A stretch of DNA of 64,000 nucleotides from Spongiibacter nanhainus (GTDB lineage Bacteria > Pseudomonadota > Gammaproteobacteria > Pseudomonadales > Spongiibacteraceae): NCBI RefSeq assembly GCF_016132545.1, contig NZ_CP066167.1, positions 3,532,001 through 3,596,000 of the forward strand. Reading direction: 5' to 3'. The notes beneath the pieces are model-generated. The model saw nothing but the letters and a program-made list of their open reading frames with translations. It made no database searches and had not been told where the DNA came from. This document shows, one piece after another, positions 35,414-43,615 of this stretch. Position 1 is the stretch's first letter, and every line of letters begins with the position of its first letter. The translations under genes were made by a program, and so were the position numbers.

Positions 35414-37168
35414 TTAACGCTTTGGTAGTTTAAAAGTCCAAACGCTACCACCTTGGTTAAAGTTCTTGATGCGCTTGGCGACTTCGCCCCCCCACAATGG
35501 GATCGCACCACCCCAACCGGACACCACGGTGACATATTGCTCACCGTCTTGCTCCCAGGTAATTGGCGAGCTGACAATACCCGAGCCGGTGTTAAACTTG
35601 TACAGCATCTCACCGCTTTTGGCGTCAAAGGCCATCAAGTAGCCCTCGGGATTACCCGTAAAGACCAAGCCACCAGCCGTAGCCAACACGCCGCCCCACA
35701 GCGGAGCATTGTTGCGATGCTCCCATACGATTTTACCGGTCTTTGGGTCAATCGCTTTCAAAGAGCCAATGTATTCCTCGAATATGGGCTTGATGGTAAA
35801 GCCGGAACCAAGATAGGCAGCCCCTTTCTTGTAGTTAACGGGCTCGTTCCAAATATCCATACCCCACTCATTAGAGGGTACGTAGAACAGGCCAGTGTCC
35901 TGGCTGTAAGCCATTGGCATCCAGTTTTTACCCCCCAAGAAAGACGGGATAGAAAAGACGTCTTTGCCTTTCTTACCGTCTTTACCAGTGGTGGCTGGGT
36001 TACCGGGACGATTATCGGGGTTAAAAATAGGACGGCCATTCTTATCAAGGCCTTTAGCCCATGTGATGTTTTTCACAAAGGGGAAGCCGCGAATGAAGTC
36101 ACCGTTTTCCCGGTTCAGAACGTAGAAAAAGCCGTTGCGGTCTGCTGTTGCCGCAGCCTTGATAGTTTTGCCTCGATCCTTATAGTCAAAGGATACAACC
36201 TCGTTCACACCGTCAAAATCCCAGCCATCGTGGGGCGTGGTTTGGAAATGCCACACGATCTTACCGGTATCCGGATCGATGGCGAGTCTTGACGCACTGT
36301 ACAGGTTGTCACCGGGTCGCAAATGTGAGTTCCAGGGTGCCGGGTTACCGGTACCAAAGAACAGGAGGTCGACGTCTGGATCATAGGTGCCACCCAACCA
36401 GGTCGCTGCACCGCCGGTTTTCCACATATCTCCGGGCCATGTTCTCCCCGCCTCGCCGCCAGTGATGCCGTTTTCTTTACCGTTGAGGTAGCCCATATGC
36501 CCTTCAACAGTGGGACGAGTCCAAATCAACTTACCGGTTTTGGCATCCCTGGCTTCGACTTTACCCACAATACCGAACTCGCCGCCCGAAACACCGGTAA
36601 TTACTTTCCCTTTTACAATTAGTGGCGCGGCAGTCATGGAATAGCCCGCTTGATAGTCACCTACCGTTTTGCGCCAGACCGGTTTTCCGGTTTTAGCGTT
36701 AAGTGCCACCAGCTTTGCATCGAGAGTACCAAAGATAACCAGATCACCGTACAAGGCCGCACCGCGGTTAATAACGTCACAGCAGGGCATGATCCCATCC
36801 GGAAGGCGTGCATCGTACTGCCACAGCTCTTCACCGGTTTTAACATCGACAGCAAAGATTCGGGAGTACGAGCCGGTCACATACATCACGCCGTCTTTAA
36901 CCAGAGGCTGAGATTCCTGGCCGCGCTGCTTTTCGCCGCCGAAAGAAAAAGACCAGATCGGCACCAGATTCTTAACATTTTTGGTATTGACAGATTTAAG
37001 GGGACTAAAGCGCTGCCCCTGGGGCCCCAAACCGTAACTGACGATATCTTCTGTCGTCACGGCATCATTAACGATATCGGCATCGTTGACTGACGCCGTC
37101 GCCACGCTGGCCGTCAATCCCATAGCAATGGCGAGACCTATCGACTTACCTAACAGCGTTCTCTTCAT
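35414..37168 (-). CDS. PQQ-dependent alcohol dehydrogenase, lanthanide type (ExaF/PedH/XoxF-like)
   Basis: 584 residues from ATG 37168, chosen because AAGGAGA lies 7 nt upstream and a signal peptide ([20 protein letters not shown]) follows. Periplasmic propeller with DxxTGKxxW repeats and the Cys pair MPCCDVI. The catalytic Asp is D317 in GWDFDGVNE; the residue two positions on is D319, the extra Asp that coordinates a lanthanide in XoxF, ExaF and PedH. This enzyme is therefore predicted to need a rare-earth ion. Upstream in the same direction are the periplasmic binding protein and cytochrome c genes, the usual XoxFGJ-like trio. It probably oxidises alcohols and perhaps aldehydes. Confidence 0.92.
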   Translation of the reverse strand: MKRTLLGKSIGLAIAMGLTASVATASVNDADIVNDAVTTEDIVSYGLGPQGQRFSPLKSVNTKNVKNLVPIWSFSFGGEKQRGQESQPLVKDGVMYVTGSYSRIFAVDVKTGEELWQYDARLPDGIMPCCDVINRGAALYGDLVIFGTLDAKLVALNAKTGKPVWRKTVGDYQAGYSMTAAPLIVKGKVITGVSGGEFGIVGKVEARDAKTGKLIWTRPTVEGHMGYLNGKENGITGGEAGRTWPGDMWKTGGAATWLGGTYDPDVDLLFFGTGNPAPWNSHLRPGDNLYSASRLAIDPDTGKIVWHFQTTPHDGWDFDGVNEVVSFDYKDRGKTIKAAATADRNGFFYVLNRENGDFIRGFPFVKNITWAKGLDKNGRPIFNPDNRPGNPATTGKDGKKGKDVFSIPSFLGGKNWMPMAYSQDTGLFYVPSNEWGMDIWNEPVNYKKGAAYLGSGFTIKPIFEEYIGSLKAIDPKTGKIVWEHRNNAPLWGGVLATAGGLVFTGNPEGYLMAFDAKSGEMLYKFNTGSGIVSSPITWEQDGEQYVTVVSGWGGAIPLWGGEVAKRIKNFNQGGSVWTFKLPKR

Positions 37169-37364
37169 CGGAATTCTCCTTCTGAACTCTATATTTATAT
37201 TGCAACGTGGCAACAATCTTTAAAGCACCACATCTAACGCCGGGTGATCCGGTCAAACGTTTTCCCAAAAGGCAATACGTCTGATCTTGAGTATGAAAGG
37301 GGAATAGGGGGGCAACAATTGACCTAGGGCACTGCAAAGACACTACATTGGTAGTAATTTGGTA

Positions 37365-38261
37365 TCAGTTGGCGGCGTTTTGGGGAGCACTGCTATACAA
37401 GGAGGGGCGCGCATAACCTGCGCCGTAACGGGCGAAGATGTTTTCGACAAGGCCTTCATCAATTAGCGCCTTGATGACGCTTTCCAGTCGATAGCCCAGC
37501 GGTCTGAAGTCGTGGCGGATAGCAATACCAATATCCCAGTCGAGGCTGCCCATAGTCTCTAAGCCATCGCTGTCGATATCAATATTTTCCCCCGAAGCAT
37601 TTAGAGTCCACTCCAACTGGGTACGCATACCGGCGACGGCACTGATTTTCCCTTCAAGCAAATCAGCAGTGGCTTGCTGAATGCGGATGTAATGCCTGAC
37701 GTTGTCTCGCAATCGCCCGCCCAGAAAACCGGACAAAAAGAAATCCGGTAGGCTGTCCAGCTCTACACCGATAGGTTGATACTGAAATATGGCCAGGTTT
37801 CTTACATCGCCGATTTTGTCCAGATTCCGAGCGATACGCCAGGACTCTGTGTGATAGGGCGCCAGCATAACAACCAGATCATTCCGCGGTAGACCATAAC
37901 CGTCACGTGCGTAACTGTAGCGGCGGTCATAGGGAACCCGCAACATTACATCGGCGACTCGACGCTCTATGACATTGCCCTTCCAAATCGCATTGCGTAA
38001 ATCGTCGTCGACGGTTTCATCGGCAGTGACCCACATCCAGCGGGGCTTCAGTGCCAGCCTCTCGGCTATTGCCTTACCCAAATCGATATCGATTCCCTCG
38101 GGCTTGCCGTCAACAAGCTGGGAGTAAGGCGGGAAATCCCGGTACACCGCGAACTCGATGTACCCGGAAGCCTGGATGTCCTCCAGGCTTCGCGCTGCAG
38201 ACTGACTTGCTGCCAGCAGCAACGCGCAAAAGCACAAGCAAAACCCGCCAAATCTCATCAT
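37365..38261 (-). CDS. Periplasmic solute-binding-like protein of the quinoprotein dehydrogenase operon (XoxJ/MoxJ-like)
   Basis: About 298 residues from ATG 38261 (ATG 38258 is equally possible). Signal peptide FGGFCLCFCALLLAASQSAA, then a family 3 binding-protein fold: FAVYRDFPPYSQLVDGKPEG, IDIDLGKAIAERL, DVMLRVPYDRRYSYA. It overlaps or abuts the upstream cytochrome gene and precedes the lanthanide-type dehydrogenase. In methylotrophs XoxJ/MoxJ proteins help activate the dehydrogenase, so it is likely a maturation or activation factor rather than an ABC transport partner; no permease adjoins it. Confidence 0.8.
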   Translation of the reverse strand: MMRFGGFCLCFCALLLAASQSAARSLEDIQASGYIEFAVYRDFPPYSQLVDGKPEGIDIDLGKAIAERLALKPRWMWVTADETVDDDLRNAIWKGNVIERRVADVMLRVPYDRRYSYARDGYGLPRNDLVVMLAPYHTESWRIARNLDKIGDVRNLAIFQYQPIGVELDSLPDFFLSGFLGGRLRDNVRHYIRIQQATADLLEGKISAVAGMRTQLEWTLNASGENIDIDSDGLETMGSLDWDIGIAIRHDFRPLGYRLESVIKALIDEGLVENIFARYGAGYARPSLYSSAPQNAAN

Positions 38262-38275
38262 TACACTACCGCGTT

Positions 38276-38728
38276 TTATTCTTCGATTTTGCGGGTATCG
38301 ATATATGAGCGGATAGCCCACATCGCTTCCTGGCTCAAGATTTCCTCAAAGGGCGGCATGTAAACCCGGCCGTCAACCACAGCGCCGTTTCTTACCCGCT
38401 CCATAAACCACTGGTCCGCTTCTTCGGCGTTGAAGAACTCCATAGGGTCGTTAAGCTTTCGTAGATCCGGGGTAATTCCACCCGAGATCGCTTCCAGACC
38501 GTGACAGCGCGCGCAGTTTTGGTTATACGCTGATGCTCCAACCCGGATGGCTTCTTCATCACCCCGGTATGGATTTTCTTGCCGCCACTCTTCCCCCAAA
38601 GAGGGCAGCGTGCTGGTATCAACAGCTTGGGGCGTAACATTACCGTGTGCGAACAACCCACTACTGGCACTAACCAGTACGGTAGTTACCGCAGCACTCA
38701 TTGATAATCTTTTAATGGATAAACTCAT
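38276..38728 (-). CDS. pedF: Cytochrome c-550, PedF/ExaB-like electron acceptor
   Basis: About 150 residues from ATG 38728 (MSLSIKRLSM), which starts a signal peptide cut near LFAHG. Single haem C72-A-R-C75-H76 and a probable Met ligand in VYMPPFEE. It should accept electrons from the PQQ dehydrogenases and pass them to the oxidase. First gene of a minus-strand run cytochrome, binding protein, dehydrogenase. A class II ACTTTAGT site lies about 200 nt upstream, as one half of an inverted pair shared with the divergent ABC operon. Confidence 0.88.
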   Translation of the reverse strand: MSLSIKRLSMSAAVTTVLVSASSGLFAHGNVTPQAVDTSTLPSLGEEWRQENPYRGDEEAIRVGASAYNQNCARCHGLEAISGGITPDLRKLNDPMEFFNAEEADQWFMERVRNGAVVDGRVYMPPFEEILSQEAMWAIRSYIDTRKIEE

Positions 38729-38864
38729 AACCTTGCCCACTCTATTTATTAAAAACACAACGTTGTTGGTCGAGATACAAATGACCGTATTGGGCACTAG
38801 GCTAACGAGTCAGCGAGAGCTTGGACAATTGTGCTTTGGTGTCACACAGCATAGACCGACACCA

Positions 38865-38937
38865 CACTAAAGTCGTAATTTTCCAGCGGAGATCACCGTA
38901 AAACCGGGTTCTGACGGCCAAAATTACTACTTTAGTA
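38865..38937. promoter_or_regulatory. Inverted pair of 18-bp class II sites in the divergent pedF / ABC-operon promoter region
   Basis: CACTAAAGTCGTAATTTT (38865-38882, plus strand) and TACTAAAGTAGTAATTTT (38920-38937, read on the minus strand) match at 16 of 18 positions and face opposite ways. They sit in the 324-bp gap between pedF (start 38728) and the ABC binding-protein gene. An almost identical site (58796-58813) precedes the fourth TonB receptor. The arrangement fits one activator controlling both directions. No gene lies in this gap. Confidence 0.65.
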
Positions 38938-39052
38938 CTATGTCAGTCGCGACTAAAAGCATATATCAATGCGATGCGAGTCGTCCTAGGCTTTACCTAT
39001 ACCTAAATAACGATAAACGACGATGGTATTGGGCACAGGTAGCCTGGCGACA

Positions 39053-40297
39053 ATGAAACCCTACACGAAAGACAGTTTTATTCTGATCAGTATCGCAATA
39101 GCAATTGCAGCTCTGGCACTATTTGCATCCCCGTTGTGCGCCTCCACAGACGGTAATGACAAGCAGCCGGTAGGCAGCATCGAAATACTGTATGTAGAGC
39201 AAGTCTTTGTCGCCCAGCCTACGCTTTCCAATATCCGGCCGCCCGCCGAAGACAGTGGGGCTGCTGGCGCCTTACTGGGCGTTGCGGATAACAACACCAC
39301 CGGCCGCTTCCTGGGTCAACATTACCGTGTAAAAGTCATTCGCGAGGGGGACCCCAAAACGCTGATTGCCCGTGTTTTAGAGCACATAGATGTAAACGGC
39401 GCTTTGATTCTTGCGCACCTCCCCACTGGAACCTTGCAACAACTGGCCCAATCCAGCGGCTTGAGTCGCTCCTCGATTATATTCAATGTCAGTAATCAGG
39501 ATAACGTACTGCGGACTAACTATTGTCGCCCCAGGCTGCTTCACACATCACCCAGCCGAGCCATGCTTACCGACGCACTGGCTCAATTCCTGGTCGCCAA
39601 GGGTTGGCAACGCTGGCTACTACTGCACGGCCCCTATGCCGAGGACAAGCGGTATGCGGATTCTGTCAAGCACAGTGCCAAGCGCTTTGGTGCCACCTTG
39701 GTTGATCAGCGGCAATGGAGCTTTGATAGCGATTTACGCCGCAGCGCACAAAAAGAAATCAGGCTCTTTAGCCAGGCGAAGAACTACGATGTAACAGTAA
39801 TCGCAGACGAACGGGGAGATATAGGTGAGTACATCCCCTACAACACATGGTTAGCCCGTCCGGCAGCGGGCACCCAGGGCCTGAAGCCAACCGCCTGGCA
39901 CTGGAGCGTCGAGCAGTGGGGCGCTACCCAGCTTCAAGAGCGCTTTAGAGCGAGCGCATCCCGGGATATGAATGACCTGGACTATGCCGCCTGGTTAGCA
40001 GTGAGAGTAATCGGCGAGGCAGTCACCCGTACGAACAGTGACGACCTCAATAAGTTGTACCGCTACATCCTCAGCGATAGGTTCGAGGTGAGTGGATTTA
40101 AGGGCAGACCTCTGTCATTCAGGAGCTGGAACGGTCAATTGCGACAACCCATTCCCCTGGCCCATCCCAGGTCCCTGGTTAGCCAATCACCGCAAGCAGG
40201 CTTCTTACACCCAAGGTCTGAAATGGATACGTTGGGCTTTGATCAACCAGAGGTGGAATGCCAATTTGCCCAACCCTCTTCACCGGCGGAGCTGTAG
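39053..40297 (+). CDS. ABC-type substrate-binding protein of the PQQ-dependent alcohol dehydrogenase system (PedA-like)
   Basis: About 414 residues from ATG 39053 (an in-frame ATG at 39023 would add 10 residues). Signal peptide with ISIAIAIAALALFASPLCAS. The body is a type I periplasmic-binding fold of the Leu/branched-chain type (WLLLHGPYAEDKRYADSVKH, RFGATLVDQRQW). This family is found next to PQQ alcohol dehydrogenases in many Proteobacteria together with the beta-propeller, ATPase and permease that follow. Ligand unknown. Confidence 0.8.
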   Translation: MKPYTKDSFILISIAIAIAALALFASPLCASTDGNDKQPVGSIEILYVEQVFVAQPTLSNIRPPAEDSGAAGALLGVADNNTTGRFLGQHYRVKVIREGDPKTLIARVLEHIDVNGALILAHLPTGTLQQLAQSSGLSRSSIIFNVSNQDNVLRTNYCRPRLLHTSPSRAMLTDALAQFLVAKGWQRWLLLHGPYAEDKRYADSVKHSAKRFGATLVDQRQWSFDSDLRRSAQKEIRLFSQAKNYDVTVIADERGDIGEYIPYNTWLARPAAGTQGLKPTAWHWSVEQWGATQLQERFRASASRDMNDLDYAAWLAVRVIGEAVTRTNSDDLNKLYRYILSDRFEVSGFKGRPLSFRSWNGQLRQPIPLAHPRSLVSQSPQAGFLHPRSEMDTLGFDQPEVECQFAQPSSPAEL

Positions 40298-40301
40298 AAC
40301 A

Positions 40302-41276
40302 ATGATTTTCTTACGATCTTTACATGTTTTCTTAGCCGCGGGGTTATCTCTTGTCGCCATGACAAGCGTCGCTGAACAGGCCTATGTGTCCAACGAAAAA
40401 GACAACACGCTTTCTATCATCGACCTAAAAACCCTAACAGTTACCAAAACTATTGAGGTCGGTCTGCGTCCTCGGGGCATCACCTTTAATCGAGATTATT
40501 CGAAGCTCTATATTTGCGCCAGCGATTCTGATGCGGTTCAGGTTCTGGATGTAGCGACCGGTGAAGTTGTCGCTAACCTACCTTCGGGAGAAGACCCCGA
40601 GCAGTTTGCACTACACCCCAATGACCGCTTTCTGTATATCTCTAACGAGAACAACGCTATTGTTACCGTGGCTGATATCGAAGCCCAGGAAGTTATCAGC
40701 CAGATCGAAGTGGGCCTGGAACCGGAGGGAATGGCCGTCAGCCCCGATGGCAAGTGGGTCGTCAACACATCCGAAACCAGCAACATGCTGCATTGGATCG
40801 ACAGCACGAGTCATGAGCTGGTCGACAATACCTTGATTGATCAACGCCCGAGGCATGTCGAGTTCAGTGAAGACGGTAGCCAGCTATGGGCCTCGTCGGA
40901 AATAGGCGGCACAGTGACCGTCATTGATGTCGGCAAGCGCACCGTTCAGCACGTGTATCGATTTTCCATCCCCGGCATCCACCGTGATCGTGTGCAACCC
41001 GTGGGTATTCAACTTACCCGGGATGGCCGTTACGCCTTTGTCGCCCTGGGCCCGGCCAATCACATTGCGGTGATCGATATTGCTAAGAAAAAGGTGGTCA
41101 AATATTTACTGGTCGGCCATCGGGTCTGGCACCTGGCGTTGAACAACAATGAGCAACTTTTATTGAGTACCAATGGTGTCAGTGGCGATGTTTCGGTGAT
41201 TAATGTTCCCGAACTCAAAGTAATAAAGAGTATTAAAGTCGGACGCTATCCCTGGGGTGTCGCGATCAAACCGTGA
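40302..41276 (+). CDS. YVTN-type beta-propeller protein associated with PQQ catabolism
   Basis: About 325 residues. The ATG at 40302 is 4 bp after the binding-protein stop and begins a signal peptide (MIFLRSLHVFLAAGLSLVAM). Seven YVSNEKDNTLSIIDL-like repeats of the YVTN/NHL class (TVTKTIEVGLRPRGI, LYISNENNAIVTV) form a secreted propeller. This protein type recurs between the binding protein and ATPase of PQQ-linked ABC clusters. Role unknown; possibly periplasmic sensing or binding of the cofactor or metal. Confidence 0.85.
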   Translation: MIFLRSLHVFLAAGLSLVAMTSVAEQAYVSNEKDNTLSIIDLKTLTVTKTIEVGLRPRGITFNRDYSKLYICASDSDAVQVLDVATGEVVANLPSGEDPEQFALHPNDRFLYISNENNAIVTVADIEAQEVISQIEVGLEPEGMAVSPDGKWVVNTSETSNMLHWIDSTSHELVDNTLIDQRPRHVEFSEDGSQLWASSEIGGTVTVIDVGKRTVQHVYRFSIPGIHRDRVQPVGIQLTRDGRYAFVALGPANHIAVIDIAKKKVVKYLLVGHRVWHLALNNNEQLLLSTNGVSGDVSVINVPELKVIKSIKVGRYPWGVAIKP

Positions 41277-41286
41277 GGTAAGCATC

Positions 41287-42030
41287 ATGTCGAATAATGC
41301 CTTGGCTATCTCAAACATCAGCTATGACTATGGCAACCAGGCCGCTCTTAATGCCGTGACATTCGCTATCGCGCCCGGTCAGTTCTTTGGCCTACTGGGG
41401 CCCAATGGCGCCGGAAAATCGACCTTAATGGCTCTTCTAACGCGCCTCCTAAAACCTACAAGTGGTGACATTCAAGTATTTTCACGCTCCCTCTCAGCAC
41501 AGCCCAGCGCCATCATGTCAGATATCGGTGTGGTCTTTCAGCAAAGCACCTTGGACCTCGACCTTAGCGTTCTCCAAAACCTAAACTACCATGGTGCTCT
41601 GCACGGCCTGTCGGCACGGGACACCTACATCCGGGTTAGCGACGAGCTGCACCGCTTTGGACTCCAGAACAAACGTCACGCCCGGGTAAGGGAGTTAAAC
41701 GGCGGTCACCGCCGCCGAATTGAGCTGGCTCGCGCCATGTTGCACAGGCCCAAGCTGTTGCTTTTGGACGAACCGACTGCCGGACTGGATATCGAGTCCC
41801 GGGCGGCGCTAAACCGGCACGTTCGACAGCTCTGCGAAGATCACAACATTGCCGTTCTGTGGACCACACACCTTATTGAGGAGCTGGAGACCAGGGACCC
41901 ACTGCTTATACTGGACCGCGGTACCACCAAGGCCCTGGGGCAGGCTGATACGCTGCTCAAAGAGCACAATTGCGACAATATCGGTGAACTATTTGCTCTA
42001 CTCACCACGCCCAGCGAGGCGGTTGCATGA
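41287..42030 (+). CDS. ABC transporter ATPase of the PQQ-linked system (PedB-like)
   Basis: About 247 residues. ATG 41287 follows GAGGTAAG by about 8 nt. Walker A GPNGAGKST, an altered signature LNGGHRRRIE (LSGG replaced by LNGG), Walker B LLLLDEPTAGLD and H-loop TTHLIEE. Its stop overlaps the permease start (ATGA), so the two are coupled. Energises the permease, probably as an exporter-like CcmA/NodI-type system rather than a classical importer. Confidence 0.88.
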   Translation: MSNNALAISNISYDYGNQAALNAVTFAIAPGQFFGLLGPNGAGKSTLMALLTRLLKPTSGDIQVFSRSLSAQPSAIMSDIGVVFQQSTLDLDLSVLQNLNYHGALHGLSARDTYIRVSDELHRFGLQNKRHARVRELNGGHRRRIELARAMLHRPKLLLLDEPTAGLDIESRAALNRHVRQLCEDHNIAVLWTTHLIEELETRDPLLILDRGTTKALGQADTLLKEHNCDNIGELFALLTTPSEAVA

Positions 42031-42833
42031 AGCGCTCGGCCTACTTCCACGGCTTTATGGGCATCGCCAAGCGGGAGCTCTATCGGGTGGTGCAACAACG
42101 TTCCCGGTTTATATCATCGCTGGTCAGGCCTTTACTCTGGTTGGTGGTATTTGCCGCAGGATTTAGAGCCGCGCTGGGGGTAGCCATTATTCCGCCCTAT
42201 CAGACCTATATCACCTACCAGGTCTATATTATTCCAGGGCTGATTGGCATGATCCTGCTGTTTAATGGCATGCAAAGTTCTCTGTCGATGGTCTATGACC
42301 GGGAAATGGGCAGTATGCGCGTATTGCTCACCAGCCCGCTGCCAAGGCCATTCCTTCTGGCTTGCAAGCTCATCGCCAGCTCACTAGTATCACTGGCCCA
42401 GGTCTATGCCTTCCTGCTAGTGGCGCGTTTCTTTGAGTTTAGTCCGCCGGCAAGTGGCTATTTTTACGCTCTTCCAGCTATTCTACTGGCGGGCTTCCTG
42501 CTGGGAGCCCTGGGCTTGCTGCTTTCTTCCCTGATCCGTCAGCTGGAGAACTTTGCCGGAGTGATGAACTTCGTGGTCTTTCCCATGTTCTTTATGTCCT
42601 CCGCGCTTTACCCCCTGTGGAAAATCCGCGAATCCAGCGAAATCCTCCACGCCATCTGTCAGGCCAACCCCTTCACCTACGCCGTCGAGCTGATTCGTTT
42701 TGCCCTTTACAGCGAGCTCAACGGCCGAGCCCTGGCAGTGTGCTCAGCCACCGCCGCCGTACTATTTAGCGCAGCAATAGTGGGCTACGACCCAAAACGA
42801 GGTCTGTTGAAACGCAAGGTTGGTGCGGGGTAG
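42027..42833 (+). CDS. ABC-2 type permease of the PQQ-linked system (PedC-like)
   Basis: 268 residues, six predicted membrane segments of the ABC-2 (NodJ/CcmB-like) class: PLLWLVVFAAGFRAALG, IIPGLIGMILLFNGMQSSLS, REMGSMRVLLTSPLPRPFLL, and others. Starts inside the ATPase stop (ATGA). The ABC-2 fold points to export or processing rather than uptake, although a periplasmic binding protein is encoded in the same operon. Confidence 0.85.
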   Translation: MKRSAYFHGFMGIAKRELYRVVQQRSRFISSLVRPLLWLVVFAAGFRAALGVAIIPPYQTYITYQVYIIPGLIGMILLFNGMQSSLSMVYDREMGSMRVLLTSPLPRPFLLACKLIASSLVSLAQVYAFLLVARFFEFSPPASGYFYALPAILLAGFLLGALGLLLSSLIRQLENFAGVMNFVVFPMFFMSSALYPLWKIRESSEILHAICQANPFTYAVELIRFALYSELNGRALAVCSATAAVLFSAAIVGYDPKRGLLKRKVGAG

Positions 42834-42939
42834 CTCAACGCAAAGGCAGGGTTTACACCCCAAACAAAAAACGCGCTATAGTTTGGCTTTACCCGCTACC
42901 TGAGGCCAATAAAGTTGATAACACGCAGGACGTATAACC

Positions 42940-43605
42940 ATGATTCACATACTTATCGCCGACGATCATCCGCTGTTCCGAGAAGCTATCCGAAATGCGA
43001 CCCAGCGGCAGTTCAACGATGCTCAGATTGGCGAGACGGGCTCTCTGGAAGAGAGCCTGGACTACCTTGACCAACACCCCGACCTGGACCTTGTGTTACT
43101 CGACCTCAACATGCCGGGAATGGATGGGCTAAATGGCATTGTCACCCTCCGCAACACTCATCCCGACGTCGCCGTTGTGGTGTTGTCGGCTGAAGAAAAC
43201 AAAAATGTGGTATTGCAGTCGATGGCCTATGGCGCAGTGGGCTTCATCACCAAGTCCATGCCACGGGAAAACATTATCGATGCGATAAAACAAGTCCTGG
43301 ATGGGCAGGCCTTTTTACCGCCCGATATAATTCGGCAGAGCGAAACAAGCGGCAACCGGCGCCCTGACCACGCCATTCCCTCGGAAGTAATCTCATCGCT
43401 GACCCGGCGACAACTACTCGTATTTGAGCGCATGGCGAAAGGAGAATCCAACAAGCAGATAGGCTACGAACTGAAAATCGCCGAAACCACCGTCAAAGCC
43501 CACGTGTCGGCCATTTTACGCAAGCTCAACGTGCAAAACCGCATGAAGGCCGTGCTGTGTGCAGCGGCCATAGATTTTGACCACTACCTGCATCGCTCTA
43601 GATAA
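42940..43605 (+). CDS. LuxR-family response regulator (AgmR/PedR1-like)
   Basis: 221 residues. REC domain: ILIADDHPLFREAIRNATQR, phospho-Asp in LVLLDLNMPGMDG, Lys in FITKSMP. C-terminal helix-turn-helix: LTRRQLLVFERMAKGESNKQ, ETTVKAHVSAILRKLNV. This is the shape of AgmR/ErbR/PedR1, activators of the ethanol oxidation and pqq genes in pseudomonads. It lies downstream of the ABC operon and convergent with the NahK-like kinase (10 bp apart). It is the leading candidate to bind the ACTTTAGT-type sites of this region. Confidence 0.88.
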   Translation: MIHILIADDHPLFREAIRNATQRQFNDAQIGETGSLEESLDYLDQHPDLDLVLLDLNMPGMDGLNGIVTLRNTHPDVAVVVLSAEENKNVVLQSMAYGAVGFITKSMPRENIIDAIKQVLDGQAFLPPDIIRQSETSGNRRPDHAIPSEVISSLTRRQLLVFERMAKGESNKQIGYELKIAETTVKAHVSAILRKLNVQNRMKAVLCAAAIDFDHYLHRSR

Positions 43606-43615
43606 GCGGCGCCCC

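Noticed and set aside
37365-38261. Family 3 binding protein as part of an amino-acid ABC importer
   Set aside because: No permease or ATPase gene is adjacent, and the position between a cytochrome c and a lanthanide-type dehydrogenase matches XoxJ/MoxJ.
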